DNA of 64,000 bases, from assembly GCF_030297015.1 (NCBI RefSeq), contig NZ_AP028056.1, positions 1,064,939 through 1,128,938 of the forward strand, given 5' to 3'. The notes under the pieces were generated by a model. It saw only the letters and a program-made list of their open reading frames with translations, was not told where the DNA came from and ran no database searches. Each line of letters opens with the position of its first letter. Position 1 is the stretch's first letter. Positions 17,181-26,155 of the stretch are shown in pieces. A program made the translations under genes and the position numbers. This stretch comes from Brooklawnia propionicigenes (GTDB lineage: Bacteria > Actinomycetota > Actinomycetes > Propionibacteriales > Propionibacteriaceae).

Positions 17181-18200
17181 TCAGCCCTTGGGCGCGGCCT
17201 TCGTCGCACGCAGGTGCTCTCGGTACTCGCGGCGGATCACGTCATATTGTGCGTCGGTGAGGTCGACCATGTACCTCACGGCGTCTCCAGACCAGACGTG
17301 AGTCGCGCCGTTGCTGTGCTTCCACGCCATGCGCGGGTTGTCACGCAGGTGCTCCTTCCAGCACAGGGCCTGGTGATCGTGGGTGGTTAGTGCCCTGTCC
17401 CTACCAGGGCCCTGGCGTTTGGCATTCACTCGCTTCACCAGCTCGGTCATCGTATACGGATGCGTCTGATTCGGATCGGTCTTCTTCACCATCACACGCT
17501 CGCCCTCGTGCGCCACGGACACCACTAGGTCGGCCCCCGTCACGGCCTTGGTAGAGCGCAGGTGCACGTCGTAGACAGCTGCGACGCGCTGCATGTCCGC
17601 GCCAGCGGCCTGAGTCGCGTCAAGCAGCTTGCGCAGGCCATCGATAAAGTCCTGGACCTCGGCGACAGCGCAGGTGGCCGGCTCGGCCTTCATGAACTGG
17701 ATGGGCTCCGTCGGCGCCTTGGCTCCGAGGGGGAGGAGTTGCCATGTGATCGAATCGGCCAGGTCCTTGTGAAATCGGTCCAGCATGAAGTCTCGGTAGT
17801 TCAGGACGCTGGTCTGCAAGAAGGGGTAGACCAACTCGCCTAAGTCGGCGGCGTAGAGGTGCACTGCACGGTTGCGGTACTCGGTGAGAGCGGTGACGTT
17901 GGCCGCCAGGGCCCTGCCGTCGACGCCCGCTGGGAAGAGTTTGTGGGTGACGACCTGCTTGAGCGCGTCCTCGACCGCCAGCGTCCGGTACTGCTCGTTG
18001 CGCTTCTTGGGGTAGAAAATGCGCTTGCCGGCCTGCCGCAGAGCCGCCTTCAGCGCGAGCTCCCAGGCATTGACAACGAGAACCACGGTGACCTCGTCGC
18101 GGTAGTCCATCCGAGGCTTGTTGTACACCTCGATCGCCGCCAACATCGCTGAGAGCGAGTTCGCGACGAGTCGCCGCGAGGACACGTATGGCTGCGGCAT
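17181..18200 (-). CDS. DUF3644-like protein
   Basis: 339 aa. The N-terminal third matches the DUF3644 pattern: SSRRLVANSLSAMLAAIEVYN, VTVVLVVNAWELALKAAL (the AWE-LLKA motif), KKRNEQYRTLAVEDALKQVV, and LTEYRNRAVHLY (RN-x2-H motif, HEPN-like). DUF3644 proteins are thought to be HEPN-related RNases found in defence contexts; RN...H at about residues 125-130 would be the catalytic set. The C-terminal part (residues 190-335) is unique, with a YTMTELVKRVNAKRQ helix resembling a DNA/RNA-binding segment. Monocistronic, convergent with nothing close by. Confidence 0.75.
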   Translation of the reverse strand: MPQPYVSSRRLVANSLSAMLAAIEVYNKPRMDYRDEVTVVLVVNAWELALKAALRQAGKRIFYPKKRNEQYRTLAVEDALKQVVTHKLFPAGVDGRALAANVTALTEYRNRAVHLYAADLGELVYPFLQTSVLNYRDFMLDRFHKDLADSITWQLLPLGAKAPTEPIQFMKAEPATCAVAEVQDFIDGLRKLLDATQAAGADMQRVAAVYDVHLRSTKAVTGADLVVSVAHEGERVMVKKTDPNQTHPYTMTELVKRVNAKRQGPGRDRALTTHDHQALCWKEHLRDNPRMAWKHSNGATHVWSGDAVRYMVDLTDAQYDVIRREYREHLRATKAAPKG

Positions 18201-19364
18201 TCTGCATCACCTCGATCAGATCAGCGGACGTCGATGGCAACGAGCCTAGAGGCGGCCACTGACGGAACTAGCCTGGCGTCCGGTTCCCGAAGCGCACGCC
18301 CTGTCAGGCGGTCCGGCGAGGTCGCCCTGCGGGCTGGACCTTCGGTCACTCGACCGCCCTGCCACGCATGGTCGGTCCAGCTGGCGATTCGCGCCAAGCT
18401 GGTCAGCTACCCATGTCCCCCGTGGGGGTAGGCGAGTCAGTTACCCGAGGTAGATCCAGGTGACTCGATTCACCAATGGGTCCTCCACCATTACCGCTCG
18501 ACCCTGGAAGACGCCAACGGGGCAGCGTCGTGGTTGCCGCCTACAACGACCATGCCGAGCTCGAGGCCGCGCTGGCCACCTACGTCGGCACATCCGCAAA
18601 GAGGTCCCCAGTGACACGCCTGACCTTGCCGTGCAGGTCAGTGGTCCTCTGGCATGCAGGCCACCAAGCGGCGCAGGCACGCGACCGGACCTTGAGGAGA
18701 GCGATCATGCGTGGAGTGGAGGATCCTCGTCCCTACGCTCTGGAGGGCCCACTCCCATCTAGCGTGGCCTTCGTCGGGTGGGATTCTGAGGGCAACGAGT
18801 GGTCACCCCACTCGGGCCCACTACTTGACCAACCTACTCGGATGCGGTGACCGGCCCCAGACCGAACCCGAGCCGCAACAAGCTGCTGCCAGCGAACTAC
18901 TTGGCCGCGGCTGCCCTGATAGCGGCACCCTCTGTCGACGACGCGCTGAGTCGGCAGACTGGCCTTTCGGCCAGCTCCGACACGCCTGATGTGGTGACTA
19001 TGCCGCTTGCGCGGTGCTGGGCCACCCGGACGCGAGGAGCGGAGACCCCACCGCGTGGAACAGGCATACGACCGCGGAAACCGTCAAGGTGAACGCCCAT
19101 GTGCGAGCAGCGCGATTGACGTGAGGAAGAGTTCCCATCCCAAGTGCGCCTTAGCCTTTCCTGACCATGCAGTAGGTCGTGGCGTCACTCAGTTGCCCAG
19201 GACCAACGTCTACCCACCCGGTGAGGCCGCAAACTCCCGGGCCTAGCCGGAGGCCCCCTGATGTCCTCGGTCCGCCCCGCTCGGCGACTTCGGCCTTTAC
19301 CTCGTGACCGGCGAAGATGGACGCTGCCTCACCTGCATTGTGACGACCCAGTAGCGTCTCCAGT
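18201..19364. other. 1.16-kb region without a confident gene
   Basis: Frames are fragmentary. A plus frame at about 18476-18850 contains SVVVAAYNDHAELEAALATYV, which looks like real protein for about 35 codons and then degenerates, so a decayed gene is possible but not assignable. The remainder shows nothing recognisable. The promoter for the 19365 gene is presumably near 19300-19360. Confidence 0.45.
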
Positions 19365-21107
19365 ATGGCTGGCAAGGCGGCCGACCTGACGGGCGAAGTC
19401 GGCTGGGGTGATACCGGCCCGTTCTGGGCTGCACGCGCCTTCAACTCGAAGCGTGGACAGGATCATCTCGGCTTGGCATCAGTGAGCCAGGACCACATCC
19501 TTCCGATGCTCTCGCCCGGAATCAATGTGCTCACGCCCCACCCGAGGTACTGGTCGTTCTACCTCGTGGTGCTCGACGAGTTCTGGCGACGGGGGCTTCG
19601 GCCGAGCGCCTTTCGGGACTTCTTTCGCGCGCGAGAGGCGGCCTTCTCGATGGCATGCCACGTATGCGCGGCACCCGAGCACGCGAGCATCCAGTTCGGG
19701 ATCAACGGCGCTCTGAAGATCGCGCCACACCGCCTCGATCCCGTCTTTGAACCGTCTACCGTGGCAGTCGATTACATGGTGTCCGCGCTTGGCGGCTATG
19801 GCCTCTACTACCGGACAGCCATGGAGTCGACCGGGGTGCTCGCAATCGCCCGTCGGGGCAGTGGACTGACCGTAGATGCGCCGACCCCGACCGGCCAAGC
19901 GATCGCGGCCGCGTATCGGAAGGCGATCGCGGGCACGATCCTCTGGGCGGAGTACTTGCGGAAGGACATGGAAGGACTGATCCACCGAGACGACCTGGTT
20001 GAGTTCGCTCGGGTGGGCTGCCTGTGCCAACTCCCCAACGCCGCAGACGCAGATCTTCCGCTCTTGCAGGACCTGTTCCTGCATGAGCCTGCGGAGGGCT
20101 CACCCCAACGGCGCGGAACCATGCGGATGCTCCTCGACCTCGGGATGACCTACGGCGCCGAGCCCATCGACGAGGATACTTACCGCCGGATGATCTACTT
20201 CCGCCAACTGAACGGCACCTCCTACCAGCCGCGGCCCGACCTCGCCGCGACCGCCCGCTACTGGCGAATCCTCCAGGCTCGCGAATACTTCGCGTACACC
20301 TTCAACCGGCTCCTCGAATGGCTCCGAGCGAACGGTGCAGGCAACGCGCCTGGCGTCACCACGCGCCCGATCGGAGATGTAGAGGCAATCATCGACACGG
20401 CGCTGTCGACTCATACGCTCGACGTCAACATCGCGCCGTCTTCCCCTGCACATGCGATGGCCGAGGAACTGACCACCAAGGTGGATGTGTCACCGTCGAT
20501 CGACATGCCATGGCCGAGCAGCGAGGGATGGGACGAACAAGAGCTCTACTTGGCGACGCTGCCCAACCGCTCAGCTGACGACGCCAACACGTTCGTCCGG
20601 CTACTCTCCCTGCTAACGCTCGTCCATCATCGACTCGGCGTGCCCGAACGCATGCTCAGCCTCGACCCTGTCGCCACCTCACTGTTGGCCGAGGGAGCCT
20701 CGCAACGAATCGGGATGGCCACGTTCTTCCGCCAGTTCACCGAACGGCTGAGGGACGGCGCCACCGTCAGCCAGCTGGCCCACTGGATCATCGACACCAG
20801 GGTCATCACTCAGCACGAACGCGTCGCCATCGCGAAGCTCCCCGATGACACCTTCCGCATTCGACGAATGGGCTCAATGGTGGTCTTCTCCGAGCGCGAG
20901 GCCTTCTCGCCGCTCAACAGCTCCCGCTTCAATGCGCTCAGCACCATGGTGCACGAACTCGGCTTCATCTCCGCCTACGCAGATGCTGGGCGCACCCTCA
21001 CCCCGGCTGGCACTCAACTGCTCGACATTGGTGATCTGCGAGCCGGCTCGCTAGCGAATGCGGCCAGCGCGCCAGAGGTACTCCCTCCCAGGGCCATCGA
21101 TGGCTGA
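19365..21107 (+). CDS. Uncharacterised 580-aa protein paired with a PLD-like protein
   Basis: Unrecognised by name. The N-terminus has the order LGLASVSQDHILPMLSPGIN, VLTPHPRYWSFYLVVLDEFWRR: a 'start motif - L-PGI-x2-LT-x-R-Y-SFY' pattern reminiscent of DUF6361-type proteins (resemblance only). Residues 60-330 are helical with several conserved-looking Tyr/Arg blocks (GYGLYYRTAMES, RREYFAY-like REYFAYTFNRLLEWL). The C-terminus (residues 450-560) carries RVITQHERVAIAKLP, VVFSEREAFSPLNSSRFNAL. No TM segments. Its stop overlaps the PLD gene by 8 bp, so the two are one translational unit and probably one complex. Confidence 0.8.
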   Translation: MAGKAADLTGEVGWGDTGPFWAARAFNSKRGQDHLGLASVSQDHILPMLSPGINVLTPHPRYWSFYLVVLDEFWRRGLRPSAFRDFFRAREAAFSMACHVCAAPEHASIQFGINGALKIAPHRLDPVFEPSTVAVDYMVSALGGYGLYYRTAMESTGVLAIARRGSGLTVDAPTPTGQAIAAAYRKAIAGTILWAEYLRKDMEGLIHRDDLVEFARVGCLCQLPNAADADLPLLQDLFLHEPAEGSPQRRGTMRMLLDLGMTYGAEPIDEDTYRRMIYFRQLNGTSYQPRPDLAATARYWRILQAREYFAYTFNRLLEWLRANGAGNAPGVTTRPIGDVEAIIDTALSTHTLDVNIAPSSPAHAMAEELTTKVDVSPSIDMPWPSSEGWDEQELYLATLPNRSADDANTFVRLLSLLTLVHHRLGVPERMLSLDPVATSLLAEGASQRIGMATFFRQFTERLRDGATVSQLAHWIIDTRVITQHERVAIAKLPDDTFRIRRMGSMVVFSEREAFSPLNSSRFNALSTMVHELGFISAYADAGRTLTPAGTQLLDIGDLRAGSLANAASAPEVLPPRAIDG

Positions 21108-23826
21108 CGCAGTGCGGTTGATCCTCCCCAACCACATCCAAGGGGAATGGTCGGCGGCCGTCCTGCTCACCTACACGGCCAACCTCAGCTTCTTCGAGAG
21201 CCAGTTGCTACCCCAACTAAGTCACGTGCCGGTGCGCGTTGTGCTCGCCGATGCCGACCGGCTGAGGGACACCTTCGAGCGAGCGAAGGCGGCCGGCGAA
21301 GGCCTCCGTCGCACCAATCGCACATACATCGTCGGCCCCATCCGCAGCCGCTTTGCGGCTCACGCGAAGGCCATACTCCTTCTCGGTCCTGCGAGGGGTT
21401 GGCTGGCAGTCGGCTCGGGCAACCTTGGCCTGGATGGGTACGCAAGTCCAGGCGAGTTGTGGCACACCTTCGCCTATGAAGACGCGCGCCCTGAGCATCT
21501 CGTTGAGTTCGAGACTGTGCGTGAGCTCATCGACGGCTGGCTGCCAGCCGTCGATCCGCCGGCCCGTGAGGCAGTCCGCCGTGCCTGGTCCACCGCAACT
21601 TGGCTCGGCGCGCAGCCTCCGGCGCGTGGAATCGTTCGCCACAACTTGCAGCGGCCGTTCATCGAACAGCTCGCCGAGGTCGTCACCTCCCCGGTACGCA
21701 CGATGCGAGTGCACGCGCCGTTCTACGATCGTGATCTGTCCGGCCTTGCCACGCTCCTCAAGGGCGTTGTCGCGGAGAGGCTCGAAGTGCTCACTACCCA
21801 GGACACCTCAGTCGACGGGTCGACACTCAAGGCAGCGTTGGACGAGCTTCGTGTGCCGACCGCTTACCAGACGCTAGGGCTGAGGGATCCCAGCGAGGCG
21901 GGCACCTACCTCCACGCGAAGTGGATCCACCTGCTCTGCGATGACAAGGAGGTCCTCCTTTCAGGTTCGGCGAACCTCTCGTCGCCAGCCCTGGTCCGTT
22001 CCGGCGCCGCGGCGAACATCGAGCTCGCTACCCTGCGAACGGGAGGGCCGGGTTCCTTCAACAGGCTCTACGAGCCGTTCGTCATCGAACCACTGGCGAA
22101 ACCCTCCTCGCTCACTTTCGCCGACACGGTCCCTGACCGTCATGGACCCCTGCCCGACGTCCCGAAGCTCATGTGGGCCGCGATCACGTCGCGGACACTG
22201 ACGCTTGAGTTCGACCGTCCCAGCGAGCATCCCGATCCGAGCCTTCGCATCGTCGGAATCGGCGGCGCGGTCGCTTCACCGGAGGTGAACTGGCAGGACC
22301 CGCGCGTCGAACTGAGACTCACCGAAGACGACCTCGGGAGAGTCCACTCAGGCCACCTGGACGTGTGGCTGAACGAGGTGCATGCGGGCACGGTGTGGCC
22401 CTATCGGATCGACGCACTCAATGACCAGTTCGCCACGTCGAGCGCCAACGACCACCTGAAGCGACTCCGCGAACTGCCGTCCAGCGACGCTGACATGATG
22501 GAGCGGCTCGCCGCGCTCGAGCAGACCCTCATCATCGATTTTCAGTCCGCCTGGAGAATCTCCCACCCTGGCAAGAACCTCCCCGAGCCTGACGGTCAGA
22601 CCGACGAACCCTTGCTCAGGCTCGAGCATCTCGATTGGGCGAGGATTCGACGCTCCCCGCAACACTTGGCGTACGGCTCCGCCAGTTCCTTGGCCGCCCC
22701 CGCCCCCACGAGCCTTCAAGTCGCACTCGCCGCAATCTCGGGCAGACTCGGTGAACTCGGACAGGTCGCCACCCCGACGAGGTCCGGGCTTGACGATCCT
22801 GAGGACCCCGACGCTGGCCTCGGTGCCGAACCGATCAGCGAAGACGAGTCGGTCGACGAGGAACAGCCACGGCGACTACCCATCAGCACCCGAACCCGCA
22901 TGGCCTGGGGCAGGTTCATCGACCGCTACGTCCGCGCCATCGGCGATGATCGCTTCTTGGCCGAACTCGGTCCTCACGCCACAATCCAAAACGCCGCTAT
23001 CTTCGCCGGCATCCTCACCCAACTGCTCAGGGAACACGAAGGCGGCCAGAGGCTTGTGGATCCCCAGCGAATCGTCCGCTCGCAAGTCTCGCTCTGGCGA
23101 CACCTGTGGGGTGACGACAATCACCCGGGCCTCCTCGACGTCGACGATCCGGTCGTGGGTGCCTTCATCTACAGGACTGTTGAGGAGACCGGCCTCAGAG
23201 CCTCGGTCTTGGATGCGATCGAGGACGACGCCTTCGACGCTCTACCCGGAGAACTCCGAACGCAGGTCCGCCATCAACTAAATCGCGTCGTGTCGCTGCC
23301 ATCATTCGACCTTGTGGCCACCGTTGACGAGGTCACAAAAGGGCAGCCCGCTCAAGTTGACGCCTGCATTGCCGCACTAGTCCGACTCCTTGCTCCTCGC
23401 GACGATCTAGAGAAGGCAGCCCACGCACTGAGCCGTCCTGACCTGCGCGCCAGCGAAGTCGATTGGGACACCAAAGCACTGAAACGCTGGGACCCACGCC
23501 AAGGCCAATCGATCAGCGCCACTGAGCGTGTCATGGTCGTTCACACGGCGATTCCGGACCTCGACCACGCAACCATGGCAACCTATCTCGCCCAACTCTC
23601 AGCGGCCGAGCTGATGACCAACACCGCCGGTGACTACTGGCGCATACACTTCCGAGGCAACGGCAAGTCACGGGCACTGTGGGATGCCCGGTTCAGGTAC
23701 GGAACGACGTTCCTCGATGGCGAGGAGGACGACCAAGAGATCGACGACCTCACGCCGTTGTGGCCAGAGTGGTGGTTGGAGGCACAGGAGATCGGGCGCG
23801 CATTCGGCCGGCGAAGAACGGCCTGA
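21100..23826 (+). CDS. Phospholipase D-like domain protein, 908 aa
   Basis: Two HxK-type PLD half-motifs are visible: HAKAILLLGPARGWLAVGSGN (H88, K90, then GSGN) and HAKWIHLLCDDKEVLLSGSAN (H272, K274, then GSAN), separated by about 180 residues as in two-motif PLD enzymes. The region from residue 330 is beta-rich, then an acidic linker near residues 565-590 (EDPDAGLGAEPISEDESVDEE) and a helical C-terminal domain. PLD-family members in defence systems are usually nucleases. Start taken as the ATG at 21100 inside the stop of the 580-aa gene; an in-frame ATG at 21058 is possible. Confidence 0.82.
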   Translation: MADAVRLILPNHIQGEWSAAVLLTYTANLSFFESQLLPQLSHVPVRVVLADADRLRDTFERAKAAGEGLRRTNRTYIVGPIRSRFAAHAKAILLLGPARGWLAVGSGNLGLDGYASPGELWHTFAYEDARPEHLVEFETVRELIDGWLPAVDPPAREAVRRAWSTATWLGAQPPARGIVRHNLQRPFIEQLAEVVTSPVRTMRVHAPFYDRDLSGLATLLKGVVAERLEVLTTQDTSVDGSTLKAALDELRVPTAYQTLGLRDPSEAGTYLHAKWIHLLCDDKEVLLSGSANLSSPALVRSGAAANIELATLRTGGPGSFNRLYEPFVIEPLAKPSSLTFADTVPDRHGPLPDVPKLMWAAITSRTLTLEFDRPSEHPDPSLRIVGIGGAVASPEVNWQDPRVELRLTEDDLGRVHSGHLDVWLNEVHAGTVWPYRIDALNDQFATSSANDHLKRLRELPSSDADMMERLAALEQTLIIDFQSAWRISHPGKNLPEPDGQTDEPLLRLEHLDWARIRRSPQHLAYGSASSLAAPAPTSLQVALAAISGRLGELGQVATPTRSGLDDPEDPDAGLGAEPISEDESVDEEQPRRLPISTRTRMAWGRFIDRYVRAIGDDRFLAELGPHATIQNAAIFAGILTQLLREHEGGQRLVDPQRIVRSQVSLWRHLWGDDNHPGLLDVDDPVVGAFIYRTVEETGLRASVLDAIEDDAFDALPGELRTQVRHQLNRVVSLPSFDLVATVDEVTKGQPAQVDACIAALVRLLAPRDDLEKAAHALSRPDLRASEVDWDTKALKRWDPRQGQSISATERVMVVHTAIPDLDHATMATYLAQLSAAELMTNTAGDYWRIHFRGNGKSRALWDARFRYGTTFLDGEEDDQEIDDLTPLWPEWWLEAQEIGRAFGRRRTA

Positions 23827-23935
23827 TGATCCCAACATCGCGAGCCCTAACAGGGATGATCCTTGGCTGGGAACAGATCACTGCCGATTACTCGATCCCG
23901 CTCGAGGCAACCGGCTCGCTCGTTCCCGCGTGACT

Positions 23936-25435
23936 TCATCGGGCAGGCCCGCGGCTTGGTCTCAGATCGGAGGAAGGCAGGGACGTCTGCTCGAACATGC
24001 GTTGCGCGCGTTCCAGTACGGGATCGATCTCCGTGTCGAAGGGCACCCAGGGGCGGTCGTCCGCGTGCGATGCGATGTCGTCCCTGATGTGCTCACGCGC
24101 TTCCTTGATGCGTCGGTGGGCGGTGCTCTCGGAGTACCCGAGGTGCTCGGCGATCTCCCGGAGCGGGTGACCTTGCATCGACGCCATCAGCGGCTCCCGC
24201 AGTGACGTAGGCAGCTGCCCGAGAGCCTGCGTGATGGCAGCGACAGCGTGCCGGTCCTCGACGAGCTGGCCCGGGTCGGGCGCGCGGCTGGCCGGGTCCC
24301 GGCCTTCGAGGGCCACCGTGCTGGGTCGGGGGGCAGTGATGCGCTTGCGAACCACGCCAGCGTCGTCGACGCCGCGCGAGCGGGCATGTTTGATCGTCAT
24401 CCAGGCGTAGCTGGCCCAGCCTTCGGGGCTGGTGCGCTGGGGGTCGAATCGGTAGGCCGCACCCATCAGTTCGACGAACATCTGACCGCGAGTGTCTGCG
24501 GCGTTCGGGGTTCGTCTGGTCTGGGCGTAGACCATCGGGATGACCGAGCCAACCAAGTCGGTCACGGCCTGCCGCCCCTCGGCGACCAACTGCGGCCAAC
24601 GCGATGGGTCGACCCCCAGGAGGATCTCGGGCGGGTTCAACGGATCGCCGGTCGCAGCGGCGGCACCGAGGTCGCGGGCCTGGCAGAGCGCCAGGATGGA
24701 AGGGCCGTCCAGGACCGTCCCGGGGCTGACCGTCGGTTCCATGGGTGCGATCCGTGCCGAGGCTCGGGGTTCCCGCAAAGCTGCGGCTTTGGGCTCCACT
24801 GGCGCGGGCGCCGGCGGAGCGTCGGGTGGGTCAGAGGGGCGGAGCATCTGGGGATCTGTCAGATACTCGAGTGAGAGTCGGCTGATCCTCGCGGCAGTGG
24901 GCCGGGCCGAGGGCTCGCCGACGAGGTTGGCGACCACTACCGCCTGGCCGAGCCCCGAGCGCAGCAGCACGTCCAGACGGACGCGGGAAGGCTCGGTGAG
25001 ATCCGGGCGTCCAGTGAGTTGCCGCACGGCCGTGCCGACCTGGAGCATGACAGCTTGGTCGACGCGGGTGGCGCCGAGACGTCGGCCGTCGATCTGACTC
25101 AGCATGGTCTGGTGGGCGCGGGCGAGCTCGCGGATGTTGCCGACGAGAGCGTCAGCGTAGGGCCCGGGCAGCGCCCCGGCCTTCGCCGCCTCGTCCACCA
25201 GAGCGTGGGTGTCGCGCAGGATCGCCAGGTGCCCGATCGCCACACTGCGGCGCACGATCGGGGCATTGTGAACGGGCTGCACGGCTGCGAGCGCGGCCTG
25301 CCAGGCCGCCAGGCCGACGCTGGCGGCAGACCGGCTGGCTGGGGCGTGAATCGCGCCGTCGAGTGCCGTCTCGCCAGCCAGCAGCCATGCCTTCGCCTGC
25401 TCGCGATCAACTCGTGGCGCTGTGGGGCGAGGCAT
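23936..25435 (-). CDS. Sigma-70-like factor with long N-terminal extension
   Basis: 499 aa. The C-terminal half looks like a sigma factor: a region-2-like block (residues about 305-355: GQMFVELMGAAYRFDP, PEGWASYAWMTIKHARSRGVDD) and a region-4 HTH (about 400-460: ITQALGQLPTSLREPLMASM, HPLREIAEHLGYSESTAHRRI). The first 280 residues are Ala-rich, helical and unrecognised, with a Pro-rich linker around residue 200. Similar sigma-like proteins occur on actinobacterial conjugative elements, so it may switch on element genes. Its start lies 19 bp from the divergent cobH start, leaving no room for a normal shared promoter. Confidence 0.7.
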   Translation of the reverse strand: MPRPTAPRVDREQAKAWLLAGETALDGAIHAPASRSAASVGLAAWQAALAAVQPVHNAPIVRRSVAIGHLAILRDTHALVDEAAKAGALPGPYADALVGNIRELARAHQTMLSQIDGRRLGATRVDQAVMLQVGTAVRQLTGRPDLTEPSRVRLDVLLRSGLGQAVVVANLVGEPSARPTAARISRLSLEYLTDPQMLRPSDPPDAPPAPAPVEPKAAALREPRASARIAPMEPTVSPGTVLDGPSILALCQARDLGAAAATGDPLNPPEILLGVDPSRWPQLVAEGRQAVTDLVGSVIPMVYAQTRRTPNAADTRGQMFVELMGAAYRFDPQRTSPEGWASYAWMTIKHARSRGVDDAGVVRKRITAPRPSTVALEGRDPASRAPDPGQLVEDRHAVAAITQALGQLPTSLREPLMASMQGHPLREIAEHLGYSESTAHRRIKEAREHIRDDIASHADDRPWVPFDTEIDPVLERAQRMFEQTSLPSSDLRPSRGPAR

Positions 25436-25454
25436 CGAGCGAGATGAGCGGCTC

Positions 25455-26090
25455 GTGACCTACCTCAAGGACGGGGCCGAGATCTATCGGCAGTCGTTCG
25501 CCATCATCGAGGCCGAGACCGACCTGGCCCGGGTGCCCGCCGAGCTGAGAGCCGCCGCCATCCGGATGGTGCACGCCTCCGGCCAGCCCGACCTGGTCGA
25601 AGACCTGGCCTGGTCGGACGGCTTCGCGGACGCTGCCACCGCCGCCCTGCGCGCTGGCGCACCGATCCTGTGCGATTCGAAGATGGTGGCCAGCGGCGTG
25701 ATCCGGTCCCGACTGCCCCAGGACAACCAGGTGATCTGCATGCTGGGCGACCCGCGGCTGGACGCCTTGGCCGCCGAGCTGGGCACCACCAAGACCGCCG
25801 CGGCCGTCGAGCTGTGGCGTCCGCAGCTGGCTGGAGCGGTAGTGGCCATCGGTAATGCCCCGACCGCACTGTTCCATCTGCTCGAGCTGGTGGCCGACGA
25901 ACCGTCCCTGGCCCCGGCCGCCGTGCTCGGCATCCCGGTGGGCTTCGTGGGCGCGGCCGAGTCCAAGCAGGCGCTGGCCACCAACAAGCTCGGCCTGGAG
26001 TACCTCATCGTCCATGGACGCCGCGGCGGCAGCGCCGTCACCGTGGCCGCCCTGAACGCCCTGTGCGGCCCGGACGGACGCACCGGCTGA
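25455..26090 (+). CDS. cobH: Precorrin-8X methylmutase CobH/CbiC
   Basis: Moves the C11 methyl to C12, turning precorrin-8X into hydrogenobyrinate. Motifs: YLKDGAEIYRQSFAIIEAE at the start, IRMVHASGQPDLVEDL with the catalytic His, ILCDSKMVASGVIRSRLP, GNAPTALFHLLEL and PAAVLGIPVGFVGAAESKQ. The start is the GTG at 25455 (211 aa); upstream in-frame codons run into the divergent sigma gene. First gene of the second tetrapyrrole cluster; no other late cob gene is beside it, so it has been separated from a larger cob set. Confidence 0.93.
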   Translation: MTYLKDGAEIYRQSFAIIEAETDLARVPAELRAAAIRMVHASGQPDLVEDLAWSDGFADAATAALRAGAPILCDSKMVASGVIRSRLPQDNQVICMLGDPRLDALAAELGTTKTAAAVELWRPQLAGAVVAIGNAPTALFHLLELVADEPSLAPAAVLGIPVGFVGAAESKQALATNKLGLEYLIVHGRRGGSAVTVAALNALCGPDGRTG

Positions 26091-26155
26091 GCCGCCCGCG
26101 GCCCCCAACCCACCTCCCATCCGACCCGCTTCCGCCCCAGCGAAAGGAACCCTTC

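Noticed and set aside
18476-18850. A 124-aa gene
   Set aside because: A short protein-like stretch is followed by degenerate sequence, with no Shine-Dalgarno and no recognisable domain; noted as a possible remnant only.
21058-21099. Earlier ATG for the PLD-like gene
   Set aside because: It would add 14 residues (MRPARQRYSLPGPS) with no motif and no Shine-Dalgarno; kept only as an alternative.
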